This document shows positions 33,726 to 43,945 of a stretch of 43,945 nucleotides of DNA, piece after piece. Position numbers and translations under genes: made by a program. Position 1 is the first letter of the stretch, and each line of letters opens with the position of its first letter. Source of the DNA: Apostichopus parvimensis (lineage: Eukaryota; Echinodermata; Holothuroidea; Aspidochirotida; Stichopodidae); contig KN889823.1 in the NCBI GenBank assembly GCA_000934455.1, positions 1-43,945 of the forward strand. Direction: 5' to 3'. The notes beneath the pieces are model-generated. The model saw only the letters and a program-made list of their open reading frames with translations, did no database searches and had not been told where the DNA came from.

Positions 33726-36700
33726 ATTTGAACATAAGTTCATATATGGTTCCCATCACTTCCAAGAAAGATGCAAGAGAGGTCGAAGACATTGCCAATC
33801 GCTTGCAGAAGGTATTTTATTTCCTTTCAAGGGCACTTAGTGTCGATGCAGCTATAATGTGTTAGTTTAAGCAGTAATATCGAAAGATGTGCTTAATGTG
33901 TTCATTAAGCATAGTTCAGTTGCTGACCTTAATTTCTTACTATAGGCTACTGAAAGGAGATCCTAGGAATCATTAATTGAATATGAAGCACTGTTAGATT
34001 GGTGTTGCACTTTGCATATTAATTCCAATCTTGTTTGTGCATGCAGATGAATAAAATATGTGTGTTTGCTTATATTTAGTGATTTTCATATGATGCAATA
34101 CAATTGACAGGAACATTAAGATGTGTCAGACACATCTTCTAGTTAGGCTAATTTAAATTCAAAAATATATATCAATTCTAAATTTGTACCACATTTTTTT
34201 CTTAAGGTTCTAAGTAACGTAGAGCTTCTGTTTGAGAGTGAAGATGATGAAACAAGTTTGGTAAGTTGATAAAATTTGGTTTTATGCTCTTTTTTTTTTT
34301 TGTGTGCAACAATTTCAAACATCTGTATGTTTTATAATTGTCTGGAAGAATGGGTTTCGAAGATGACAATAACACGGAAAAACAGTCATATTGGATGAAA
34401 AGAAGAAACATGGTGGGTTGTCAAACATTTTCATATTTTGCTGCAGTTGGAAGACTACATTTTCACTGAATTTCTGTGTGCAGTGTAACATTTAATATTT
34501 TCCATAAATAAAAAATAACACGTTGCATTTGACATAATTTTTCTTTTAGATTACCTCTGAGCGCCGCCAGTTCCAGTCTAGATACGGAGACATTACTGCT
34601 CAGGTTGATGCCAGAGAAAAGGAACGTAGTGAGGTAATATTTCTTCAAATGAATGCAGAAGATCTCAACAGTAAAGGTTATTTTAAACTTGTGATGCTGT
34701 TTTTGTAAAGTGAAAATCTTGTAGGTTTGACTCAATGGCAACTACACTTACCACATCATGAGAACTTAAATCCTTAATTTTGATAAATCTGATTTTAATT
34801 CCTTCAGATTTTGTCTCATGTCTGAAATCTAAGGGATTGTTGCTGTAGTTTATTAACAAGTATTGCACCTACTGTAAGTCGTTACTCATAGTTCAATCAA
34901 AGTTCAAAAGCATGTAGTAACATTCTCCCGATATGACTAATGATGAGCTACTGAATACCTATTAGCATATGTTTCTTTGTTTAATGTCACCATATCAGAT
35001 TATGTCAGTTACTTTAATGATCTGTTGGAATACAGTTTAGTAACACAACTGCTTAACCCAGTGATTGGAGTTCTCTCATGTTATTACCCATGTTATTATT
35101 ACCTCGTTAATATCTTATATGAAGAAGATACAACACTGGTGACAAAGTTTCCCATCGAATTGGGATTTTATTCTTAAAAAGTTCCAACAATTCCAATAAA
35201 TAATGGTTTGATTAGGAAAATTTGAGAATTTGATTCAATTTGTGAAGACTTTAGAAGTTATGAAGAGAGATGGCACAGTGTTTTGTAGCTAATCGTGTTG
35301 AAGACAATAAAAAGGTGTTTTTGAGCGTAATTGGAGCCAAGAGGTACAGATTATTAAAAAGTTTTTAATGCCAAATAAACCATCTGATAAGACGTATGCT
35401 GATAAGAGTGCTGACAGCACATTTAACGCCTAAACCCTAAAGAAAAATTTTTGTCCCCGGACAAGTTAACATATATAACAGTGGTGGAAAATGCTCTCGC
35501 ATCAGATATGGGCTGGCGTAATAGAGATTAAAGGCAGCAACTCCAGTCCTGGCACACTACGTAACAAAACAGCGAACCTGGAAAGAAGAGTGGCCAGACA
35601 GCATTAAACAAATTATGCTATCATTGTGGAGGGAAAAGGTGGTAAAATTGTTCTATGCTATGATACAGCTTTTTAATGAGCTAATGTGGATTCCTTATCT
35701 CTTTTGTTGCAGATGTTAAAGTCATTAGCAGAGGTAAGATTTTGCTGTTTTAATTTTACTTTTGACTTACTTGAACAATTTCTTGTTAACTTCATGTGTT
35801 TAGTTGACTTGTGTTTAGAAGGATCCTCTTTATGTATACATGTACATGCCACCTTTATAATACATTACTCTCAGGAGGTTATATGGTATCTCATGGGAAT
35901 AATAAAATGATAATAAGGAACCAGCAAAGAGCTGCCCCAACTATATGAATTATGGAAATATTTAAACTAGAACATGCAGTAATTCAAAGTTCATTCCATG
36001 GTAACTTGTTAAAACTGCTTCTTGTGGAGGAATGTTGCAGTATTTATGACAGGTCTTCTATTAACAATATTAATATTTCATTGTCTTTAGGTGCTGGATT
36101 CTGACTCACCCAATATTGTAAGTTTTTGGTATATCGCAAGCTTATTCTTTTTTTCTTTTCTGAAGATTTCCTATCAGTAAACAAGAAATATTCTTTGTTG
36201 TTTCAATGTGACATAAATGTTGAAAATGTTGTAAATGAGATAATAGGAAAATGAAAATGAGATAAAGGTAATTTGAGGAACAACTGTTTTCTTAAAGTTG
36301 ATTAATAACCAGGTAAATATTAATTGGCAAGAATTCTTGAGAAAAGGGCAGATAAGATGGACATGGTAGTTTTATTAATCAGTTACTGGCTAGCTACTTG
36401 AAATCTAAAACCCTTCCATGAGAAGTGTTGTTTAGTTATTGTTAATACAGTGAAATATCACAAGCCTCTCAGGAGCTCAGTTATGCATGCAATTCAGGTA
36501 GTATGGATACAAATTCTGATATGGCAATCAGAGATGAACAATCTCTCTTACTTCAAGTTGCGCAATTCTAAAATTAAAGAGTTGATTTTGATTTATTGCA
36601 ATTTCCAACTTGTTCATGAAATTTATGACAAATATCAGAAAGGACACGCAGAGTATATATTTCCATTAATTCGCATTAACAATGTTTTTGCTAGAATGCA

Positions 36701-39700
36701 TAGTTTGGTGTGTATATCCCTATATCCTAAGTCTTAGTTCAAACTGGTTATATATGTAGGCTTTAAAGGTAACCAGTATTAGCTTCCAAATATGCTAGAA
36801 AAGTCAAAAAATGGTCACCAATGCTTTAACCTCAGCATGCATTTTACTGCCACCCTTAAAGTAATTTTTCCTCTGTCAAAAATTGTCTTATTCATCACTC
36901 TTGAATATCTGGAATTAATATGGGGATACAGAACCACCAGCAGCAAAGTACTTCTGAAAACTTTAAGCAATATTTAGGTGGTAAACATTTGGAGCGAATA
37001 CTAATGATCTCTTAACGTTTATTGTTGTTTGCATGTTGACTATGAGTGTCTTAGCTGTACTGACATATTTTAATAGTTCATGTGTGAGTTGTGTTTTGTT
37101 AACTGAGTGCTGAGTGAGGCGTATTTAATGTTTGTGTGGCACGTACATTGTGTGATGACTGTGACTGTTGTTATTCTGTATTGTTGAAGGATGAGTTGTA
37201 TGGATCCAAAGATGGAGAGAAACCTCCCGAAGTAGATGAATTAAGGTTAGTACAGTACATCTCCCTGAAGTCAGGAATGTATGTGTTTTTTTTAGATCCT
37301 CCTGCAAGCAGGAACTCGCGTAGAAGCCATCATTGGCTTATAAAAGCCGCAAGCTGACCGAAGTCAGTCTCTTAGATTCATATTTAACGTCCATGAATTA
37401 TCAATTGTCAACAACTCTGTAACTGGACGACATACTAATTTTGGAGTGACTCTAAATCAGGACCTTATGATTGAAAGGCACTGGCGTTAACCACTGAGCT
37501 AACACTCCTAATGAAATCATTTGATTGCATTGGTTGAAATCGTTTGATTGAAATCATTTGATTGCACCTGCAAGATCTAAGGGATCACTTACATATATGA
37601 AAAAGTAGTTAAATGTCAGATATATAACATTAGCTTCAGTTGGAGATAAAACTTACATCTGTTAATAGTGTTACAGTGAATTTTGACTTAACCTCGAAAT
37701 ATGGAAAGAGGTACTTGACCTCAACGTCAAATTAATGAGTATGTCGTTGATCCTTGAGCTTAAGAAGCAATGTATACTTATATACTGGATGATGATATAA
37801 ATGACCCAATCCTCAAGAAAGGTTCATCGGTTACGATCACAGAGTGATGACTGTTTCTTTTCCTTTCCACTTTTCTCAATCTTGTGTTTTTTTTATTATT
37901 CCTGCATTATTTAGCAGTCACATTGAAATGACTAAGATGGGATTCGATAAGCTGCAGAAGCTGAAAGAGGAGATGCATAGCTTAGCAAGTAAAGGCAAAC
38001 CAATCCAACATCTTCAAGAGTGAGTTAAAGTTATTTATTATCATAAGATAAGATTGATATAGTTTAGTTTAGTTTAGTAGAAATAAAGGATCAGGAGGGA
38101 CACTCAAGACCCCATCAAGGACCCTATAGGAGAGAAAAAAAACTGAAGACACAAACACTCAAACCCGATTACAATGCTTAAAGTGCTTGTCCAAAGCATT
38201 CTTAAACCCATTCACACTACTTGCAATAACAACTTTCTCAGGCAAACCGTTCCACTTATTCACAACCCTGTTAGAAAAAAAATTATGCCGAATATTAATC
38301 CTACTTTGTGACTTTTGGAGAACTTTATGTATATGTTTTATCTGTTGTCATATATTTTTTATTATGGAATGTGTAATGTAAAATAGAAAGTGAACTCAAA
38401 GAGAAAACACATAACATTGATAAGAATAGAGTATTCCATAGTTGCCAAGTTTATGTGCTACCTCTTAATTTGGCAGTCCATTTTCTGTTGTCATTGAATA
38501 ATGTGCAATAACACATTGTGGGTGTGTCTAAATATGTATTACTACCATATCTATAATAGGCAATATCAGTTCTATGAGATTATAGATCCATGTGCTCATG
38601 ATGTTATAACACTTTGTGAGAAAATGCTTTGACAACCTGCAGTCCTTCCTACATTTACTCTGTATGCACCTGCCAATTGTATGATGAACTTAACATTGTA
38701 ACCCCTGGCGATTGTACATCATTTTTGTGACTCAGTTGCAGCAAGCCATAGACAAAACAAAATAATTTGAAAGTACAATGTGTGTTTGAACTTCACTCAC
38801 AATGTTTGGAAATGTCTCATACAATTTAATGTGCATGATAGTTCCTTTAACTTTGATTTGTGATGATTTATAAATTTACTTTATATTTTCTTTCAGACAA
38901 AAGTCAAACTTAAAACTAAAAGTTGTGGAAAAGTTCAAGTTGTTGTATAGTGGTAAGTATCAGTCAGTCATTTGACATCCAGACACTATAAAACTGTTAT
39001 GTGCGGTGAAATTATCTGTCTGTAGAAATGAATAATTGCATTTAATCAGTAATTAAATGAAGCAAAGGGTTGCTTTGCATTTTGGTAAAACAACTTAAAG
39101 CCTATTATCAAAGTTGGTAGTGAGGGCCATTTAACCTCTCGTATACAGTCTGTAACTCCATTTATCATTGAACCTTAAATATCGATGTACAAAAAGAAAG
39201 AATATAAAATCATTTAAAAGAAATTAAGTGAGATTGAAGTTCCTACATTGTTTTTGGTTCCAGTAATCTCCTGACATCTTTGTTTAAGATTCAAACAGAT
39301 CTATTACAGTATGTAATGAATTATCAGCACAATAGATATATTATTATTATGATTATTTTAGGTTTACAGTCTTGTTCAAGGCCAAGGCCCTATCACACAA
39401 CTTTACAACTTAACCCTGGCCAATGGTAACTTGTCACACCTACACACCAAAGTGTGTACAATTCAAACAGTCTCTCCTGGGGCACCACAGTGCACCACAA
39501 CCATGTGCCCCCCGGGGGACTTCCCATAGGGTGCAGCCACAAACCAGCGTACGCAACTATATATAAGTTACCTCGCAAGTCCCCATTTATACACCTGGGT
39601 GAAGAGAGGCAATGGAGATAGAGTGCCTTGCCCAAGGACACAACGCAATGATCTGGCCAGGACTCGAGCCTGTAATCCTTGGATCACAAGTCCGATGCCT

Positions 39701-42700
39701 TAGCCAATTGGCCACTAGGCTCCCGATATATTAATTATCAATTCTTTATCTTCGTTTTTTCTTCTCGCAGCTAAAAAGCTTCGCAGTCAGAACAAATCAC
39801 TTGGAAGTCATTGGAAGCACGCTGCTGAGGAAATTGTGAATGTGTTACATCGCATCAGAGCAGAAGGAGAATCTAGTAAGGTTAACTTTAAAGGCCATTG
39901 GTTGAGTAATTGCTGAAAGAAAAAACTTATTGAAAGTACTTAAAAGAAAACTCATCCTAAGTGTTCTAACGTGTTCGGAAGTTAGCTGAATGCTGCATTG
40001 GTTTAAGCCTTCCGTCACTCTCATCCATATATGAAGAGAGTCTGATGAAGAAACTAAATAATATAAAAGAAGATCATACACACCCTTTTTACAGTCTTAT
40101 CATGTTCAACAGATCCAGGATACGATTACAGGTAGCCCATACTAAAAAGTCCAGGTTCCGTATCTCTTTCTTACCTGAGGCATATACTTGTTTAACTCGC
40201 GTGCAAAGCAATTTGGCCACAGTGTGTGATCTGTCACTTGCAGCTCTCTGTGCTGCTTCTGTTACTGTTCTGGTTCTGCTTATTTAGTTTTATTCTCGTA
40301 GTTGTTCACTAATAGCTTGTTTATTGTACGGTTTTGTTTGTATTCACTACTGTTTTATGTTTACTGTCGACGGGAAATAATTTACATTTTTTGTTTGTTG
40401 AAATGGACAATAAAGTTTCTATCTAAAATTCTGGTATTTTCATACCTCAAGAAGTTGAGTTTTCAGTTGGAAAATAAGTAATTGGCTCAGTTAATAGGGA
40501 ATAAACGTTGATGGTGAGAGTAAAATTTTTCAAAACATTTCAAAATGATTGACCATTATTGGACTAGATTTTTGGTGATGCTCTTAACCTTACCGTAAAT
40601 TAAAGAAGAAATATAATGAACACAGTCTGATGCAATTTCCAATGTCCTATCAAAGTGACATAAAGACATGAAGAATTTTGTTAGTATCATTATCATACTA
40701 TTTATATGCTGTTGAAATTTTACTTATCCTAAAATATTGAAAGCACTACTGACTCATATAAAAAAAGGCTTTTTTCTTAGCTAATTAGTTTGGCCTTTGT
40801 GAATATGTTAATTGATAGATAATAATTCCTCAATATAAGTTCAGTGTCTGATGTGTGTCACTGTTCCCCTGACCAACACGGGAATGATGCTAACTTTGTT
40901 AATTAAGGCGAGGATAACAGCTAGGTACTTGACATCATAAAGAACTCGGACATGTGTGTATAGAACAGAAAAATATATTGATACAATTACCGACTGAAAC
41001 ACCCCTTCACGCAAATCACACCCTTCACGTAAATCACACCCTTCACGTAAATCACACCCTTCACGTAAATCACACCCTTCACGTAAATCACACCCTTCAC
41101 GTAACTCACACCCTTCACGTAAATCACACCCTTCACGTATATCACAAATTAGGGAATGATAGAATTATAACATTCGGAAATTATACATGTAAGACACTTG
41201 ATCACTTTTCACATGTCTTCTGATACTTAAAGTTCATTGATAGTTCATGACTAGTTGTGTACCAAGGATATATACTTCTCAATCTGGAGTAAGAACATCC
41301 ACAAGTTAAATCTCATTTTCTGTTATTTTCTCTAAATTTTCAGCCATCCAAGACTTGGAAGAGGAGCTAATTAAGGTAGAAAAAGCAATTACTAGACAGG
41401 CTGAAAATATGGTCAAGTGAGTCGTTGTCTTCACCTTAATAAAAGTATTATTAAATCTGTGAGTGTTGTCATGCAGGGCAGTAAGCAACTTTGGCAGTGG
41501 CCTGTGGGAGTGAGTGGTCAAAGCGGGAGGGACAGTCTCTGTTTTCTCAGAATGTGTTTGACTTGTCGTTGCACGTTTCTAAAAGAGTTTCATTTCATTT
41601 ATTTTTCATTTATTTATTTTTGTTTTATCACAACATAAGTATGACATATGGCATAGAAGGAGATAAGAAACAAAACTTGTGAAAGGAAGTGTACTAAAAA
41701 ACCCTATGGGGCTTGGCGGGTAGTGACACTCCCTGAAAAAATACAGAACTTTACAATTAGAAAAGAGAACCAAAAAACAAAACAAACAGAACCACCCCTT
41801 CCTCTCCCTTCCCCTCACCCCTCTCCCCCTCCCCCCAGTTTCAATTCACAGTTCTAGTACATGTTGATGAAGTGCTTTTGTAAGCTTTTTCTAAAAACAA
41901 CTAAAGAAGGCATCGCCTTTAAAGTGAAAGATAGGGGATTCCGAAGTGCAATGGCCCGATGATGTAAGCTATTAGAGTTGATCAAATAAGTTTGTAACAT
42001 GTTACTTTGCTTGGTATTAGAACTTTCATTCCAGATTTCACTTGCAGAGTAAGAAAGCAATATTACTGCGCTTTACAAAAATAATTTCATTTTACGTTTC
42101 AGGTTGGAACACACAGTTCAAGAAAAGCAAAAGGTTAGTATGATGGCTCTTAGCTACTTCATCACAACAGTTTCAATAGTAAAGTTTGCTGCCTAATTGT
42201 ATGTGTGTGTGAATCTCCAAGACAGCTGGTCAACCTAATCTAATGCCTTGATCTTCATCTAACATTCATACATCTTTGCCAAACAAGTGACTCAGATAAT
42301 ATAGTATGCTGAAATCTCTCATTATCCAGCTCCAATTGTTACATATAATTATTCACCTTTTTCTTGGTTATTATTTGTTAGGAATGTCTTATTACTTACA
42401 GTTAATAAAAGTTTAAGTTAATTTCATAAGATAAGGATATGCTATTGGATAGGTCAATTTATAGAGCACAGAACCTGTAATTCTGGGTTAACTGTTTCAA
42501 ATTCCTGTTCTAGCCTAAATTAAATATTTCCTCTTTTCCAAATATTGTATTGCTGAAAAGTTTTCATTAATTCAGTTTTCATAATTTTATGTTGTTAATA
42601 ACTTTCCCCACCCTTGCCCCTCTCCCTCCCCTCCCCTCACCTACCCCTCCCACTCCCCTCCACTCCCCCTCCCCAAAACCAATCCAATGATGCAACATCC

Positions 42701-43799
42701 ACATAGTGAGCATTGTGGTACAAAAAATGTGTGTCTGAGGAATGATTCCATTTGGTCTGTTACACTCTCAAGAACGATGTGTTTTAACCTCTCATGTGAT
42801 CAGAATCATTCCTGTCATGGGAAAGTTTAAAGGAAAAATAAGGAGACAGTTTATTACAAATAAAGACTTTCAGGCTCTATGACATCAAACTCTTCAATCA
42901 GACAAATTATTGAAAGCCCCATGAAAGGAAAACAATATTACTAAACATTGCTAAAATTTATGATGTAATATTTATACTATCTGTCAACAGACAATTGACA
43001 CTATAAACAAGTCCATGTTGGTTTCAAACAATGAAAATGAATTGCTCAAGTCAGAAGTGGAACGATATCGAGATCAAGTTATAATGATGAAAAAGTTAAG
43101 TTACTGAATGCCAAATTGGCTTCATTTTCTCTTGTTTAGCAAAAAAAATTCATATTTTTGCTTCATCATAGGTTATTTTACAGAACAGCTGCTCTCTGTG
43201 AGTCAGATTTGTTGTCTTTTATTTCTTACTGAGCTTTTGTGGGAAAGTTTTCTTGAAATATTTTGATGAAGATGTTTTTTATTATCAACAATGTACTTCA
43301 ATAAAGTCATGATGACTGAGCTGATATTTTTACTACACAGGAATTGAGGAAGCTTAGAGCAGACGGTGAAAGTCAGGATTTACCAGAGTCTGTAGACAAT
43401 CACAGTCAGGTCTGTAGCATAATTATCGCCTGTTGTTATCTCTTCACTATTGTGATATTGTAGTAGATTGAATATTGACCATCATGTAACATACAATAAT
43501 TTGCTCCCAAAAATGATATTAACATTACAACAAGTAGCTATGTGGAGGCATCTCGGGTTTCATGTGGTGTGACATTGACCTTGTTCGTGTGTTTATGTGT
43601 TATGTGTTTCTTGTTATCGTTGTAGACTTTTCTTTCCATGGTGACTTTAATCAACGCAGTTAATGATGAGATCTCCGCAGCTAGTATGGTAAAGGGAAAC
43701 TCTCTACAATCTCAACTTTCTGACGACTGTCAATGTTCGGCAGAAATTCCAGAGTTATTAAAGAAGATCGATACCTTACAGCAGAAGATCATCGATAAG
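33722..43799 (+). CDS. Coiled-coil protein, 5' part (14 coding exons, runs off window)
   Basis: Coding exons: 33722-33811, 34207-34260, 34550-34633, 35713-35733, 36091-36117, 37190-37245, 37918-38019 (or from 37915), 38897-38952, 39771-39875, 41344-41416, 42103-42133, 42991-43094, 43349-43409 (or another acceptor), 43626-43799. About 346 codons are visible and no stop is reached; the last donor ataag|gtgaga at 43800 shows the gene continues. The start MDLNISSYMVPITSKKDARE has a perfect Kozak context. The protein is hydrophilic and dominated by heptad-like segments (IQDLEEELIKVEKAITRQAE; ENELLKSEVERYRDQV), so a long coiled coil is likely. No catalytic or membrane segment is seen, and I do not recognise the family. 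Exons 4 and 5 are 21 and 27 nt. Exons 1-5 are all phase 0-0. Confidence 0.78.
35270..35645 (+). pseudogene. Ty3/gypsy gag-like relic
   Basis: Forward frames read VEDNKKVFLSVIGAKRYRLL, then after a shift MPNKPSDKTYAD, and near the right end LCYHCGGK, a zinc-knuckle start. The order FLSVIGA..Y.LL, P.KP.DK.Y, CY.CG is that of gag in Ty3/gypsy elements of invertebrates. Stops and frameshifts break it. It lies in intron 3 of the right-hand gene. Confidence 0.6.
37288..37508 (-). mobile_element. tRNA-derived SINE (second family), copy 2
   Basis: On the minus strand it starts GGAGTGTTAGCTCAGTGGTT, a tRNA-like head with a good A box. The head closes with GTCACTCC, which pairs with its 5' end as an acceptor stem (37443-37508). 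The B box is decayed (GGTCCTGATTTAGA). The body is shared with 11946-12130, and the 3' tail is an A-run at 37288-37295. It lies just inside intron 6 of the right-hand gene, 43 bp after exon 6. Confidence 0.78.
38159..38317 (-). pseudogene. LINE RT C-terminal fragment
   Basis: The minus-strand frame reads QKSQSRINIRHNFFSNRVVN, then KWNGLPEKVVIASSVNGFKN and ALDKHFKHCNRV with a stop at 38159-38161. This is the end of a CR1/L2/Rex-type ORF2 (NFFS.RV.N.WN.LP..VV...SVN.FKN.LD.H). The frame is intact over this part. About 110 bp of probable 3' UTR continue toward 38050. It lies in intron 7 of the right-hand gene. Confidence 0.8.
39341..39726 (-). mobile_element. tRNA-derived SINE (first family), minus-strand copy
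   Basis: The minus strand starts GGGAGCCTAGTGGCCAATTG with a B box, GGCTCGAGTCCTGG. It then has GTGTCCTTGGGCAAGGCACT and CACCCAGGTGTATAAATGGG as in the copy at 18611-19292, and an ATA/ATC-rich tail (39341-39360). It ends about 45 bp before exon 9 of the right-hand gene. Confidence 0.85.
41001..41146. repeat. 18-bp minisatellite, about 8 units
   Basis: Units of cacccttcacgtaaatca are repeated nearly perfectly; variants are gcaaat, gtaact and gtatat. The period is a multiple of three, so an accidental open frame (HTLHVN repeats) runs through it, but no splice context makes it coding. It lies in intron 9 of the right-hand gene. Confidence 0.92.
41586..42060 (-). mobile_element. LINE 3' end with degraded RT C-terminus
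   Basis: Minus-strand coding at 41854-42060 reads NSNSLHHRAIALRNPLSF then TLKAMPSLVVFRKSLQKHFI, resembling the end of a LINE ORF2. A C/T-rich stretch and a 3' UTR shared with 281-556 follow, ending in an AAATG-type tail (tttcatttcattt on plus). It lies in intron 10 of the right-hand gene, ending 43 bp before exon 11. Confidence 0.68.
42601..42676. repeat. C-rich (ccctcccc) low-complexity tract
   Basis: Repeated cccctccc/cactcccc units extend over about 75 bp. The complementary strand could form G-quadruplexes. It lies in intron 11 of the right-hand gene, which otherwise shows nothing recognisable. Confidence 0.75.
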
Positions 43800-43945
43800 G
43801 TGAGAAACCACTCAATTGAATTACTTTCAGACAAAAAAAAATTAACCCAAGAAGCTATTAACAGTCTCATTGTTGTTGTAACTTCACTGAATAATACTAA
43901 TTGTAACAAAAGAAGTGTACCACCACCCTCCTCCTCCAAAACATT

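Noticed and set aside
41001..41146. CRISPR-like array
   Set aside because: Units are contiguous with no spacers and the context is an animal intron.
40954..41223. 89-aa frame with HTLHVN repeats as a gene
   Set aside because: It is created by an 18-bp minisatellite whose period is divisible by three; it is intronic and lacks splice or homology support.

Overview
This is a eukaryotic, animal nuclear window: AT-rich, with intron-split genes and many relics of transposable elements. The tRNA-headed SINEs, TTAA-flanked MITEs and CR1/L2-like LINE tails resemble what is known from echinoderms and other marine deuterostomes. A sea cucumber is my best guess, but this is inference and no species marker is present.

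Three genes can be assembled exon by exon. (1) 3212-13482, plus strand: 13 coding exons, about 557 aa, a coiled-coil protein ending in two canonical EF-hands. (2) 15368-29980, minus strand: 14 coding exons, about 1563 aa, the XPG/ERCC5 nucleotide-excision-repair endonuclease. All seven catalytic acidic residues and a PIP box are present, and the C-terminal tail holds an internal repeat array. Introns 1 and 12 have minor-spliceosome (U12) signals: intron 1 is GT-AG and intron 12 is AT-AC. (3) 33722 to the right edge, plus strand: the 5' part of an unrecognised coiled-coil protein, 14 coding exons visible, including two in-frame micro-exons. Genes 1 and 2 converge tail to tail about 1.9 kb apart. 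Genes 2 and 3 are head to head about 3.7 kb apart. I see no sign that the three form one pathway.

The mobile fraction is rich. The most unusual item is a short interspersed element whose 5' head is the start of U2 snRNA joined to a non-U2 body. Two copies have separate 15-18 bp target-site duplications, and a body-only remnant lies beside the first. Also present are a TTAA-flanked (piggyBac-type) MITE family with three copies, one of them inserted cleanly into a tRNA-SINE; a hAT-type MITE with an 8-bp duplication; two tRNA-SINE families with two copies each; at least four LINE fragments; a Ty3/gypsy gag-like relic; a tandem array of about 154-bp units in an XPG intron; an 18-bp minisatellite; and homopolymer or G-rich tracts.

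A 50-N gap at 27378-27427 is flanked by two nearly identical copies of about 90 bp, which suggests a haplotype or assembly duplication.
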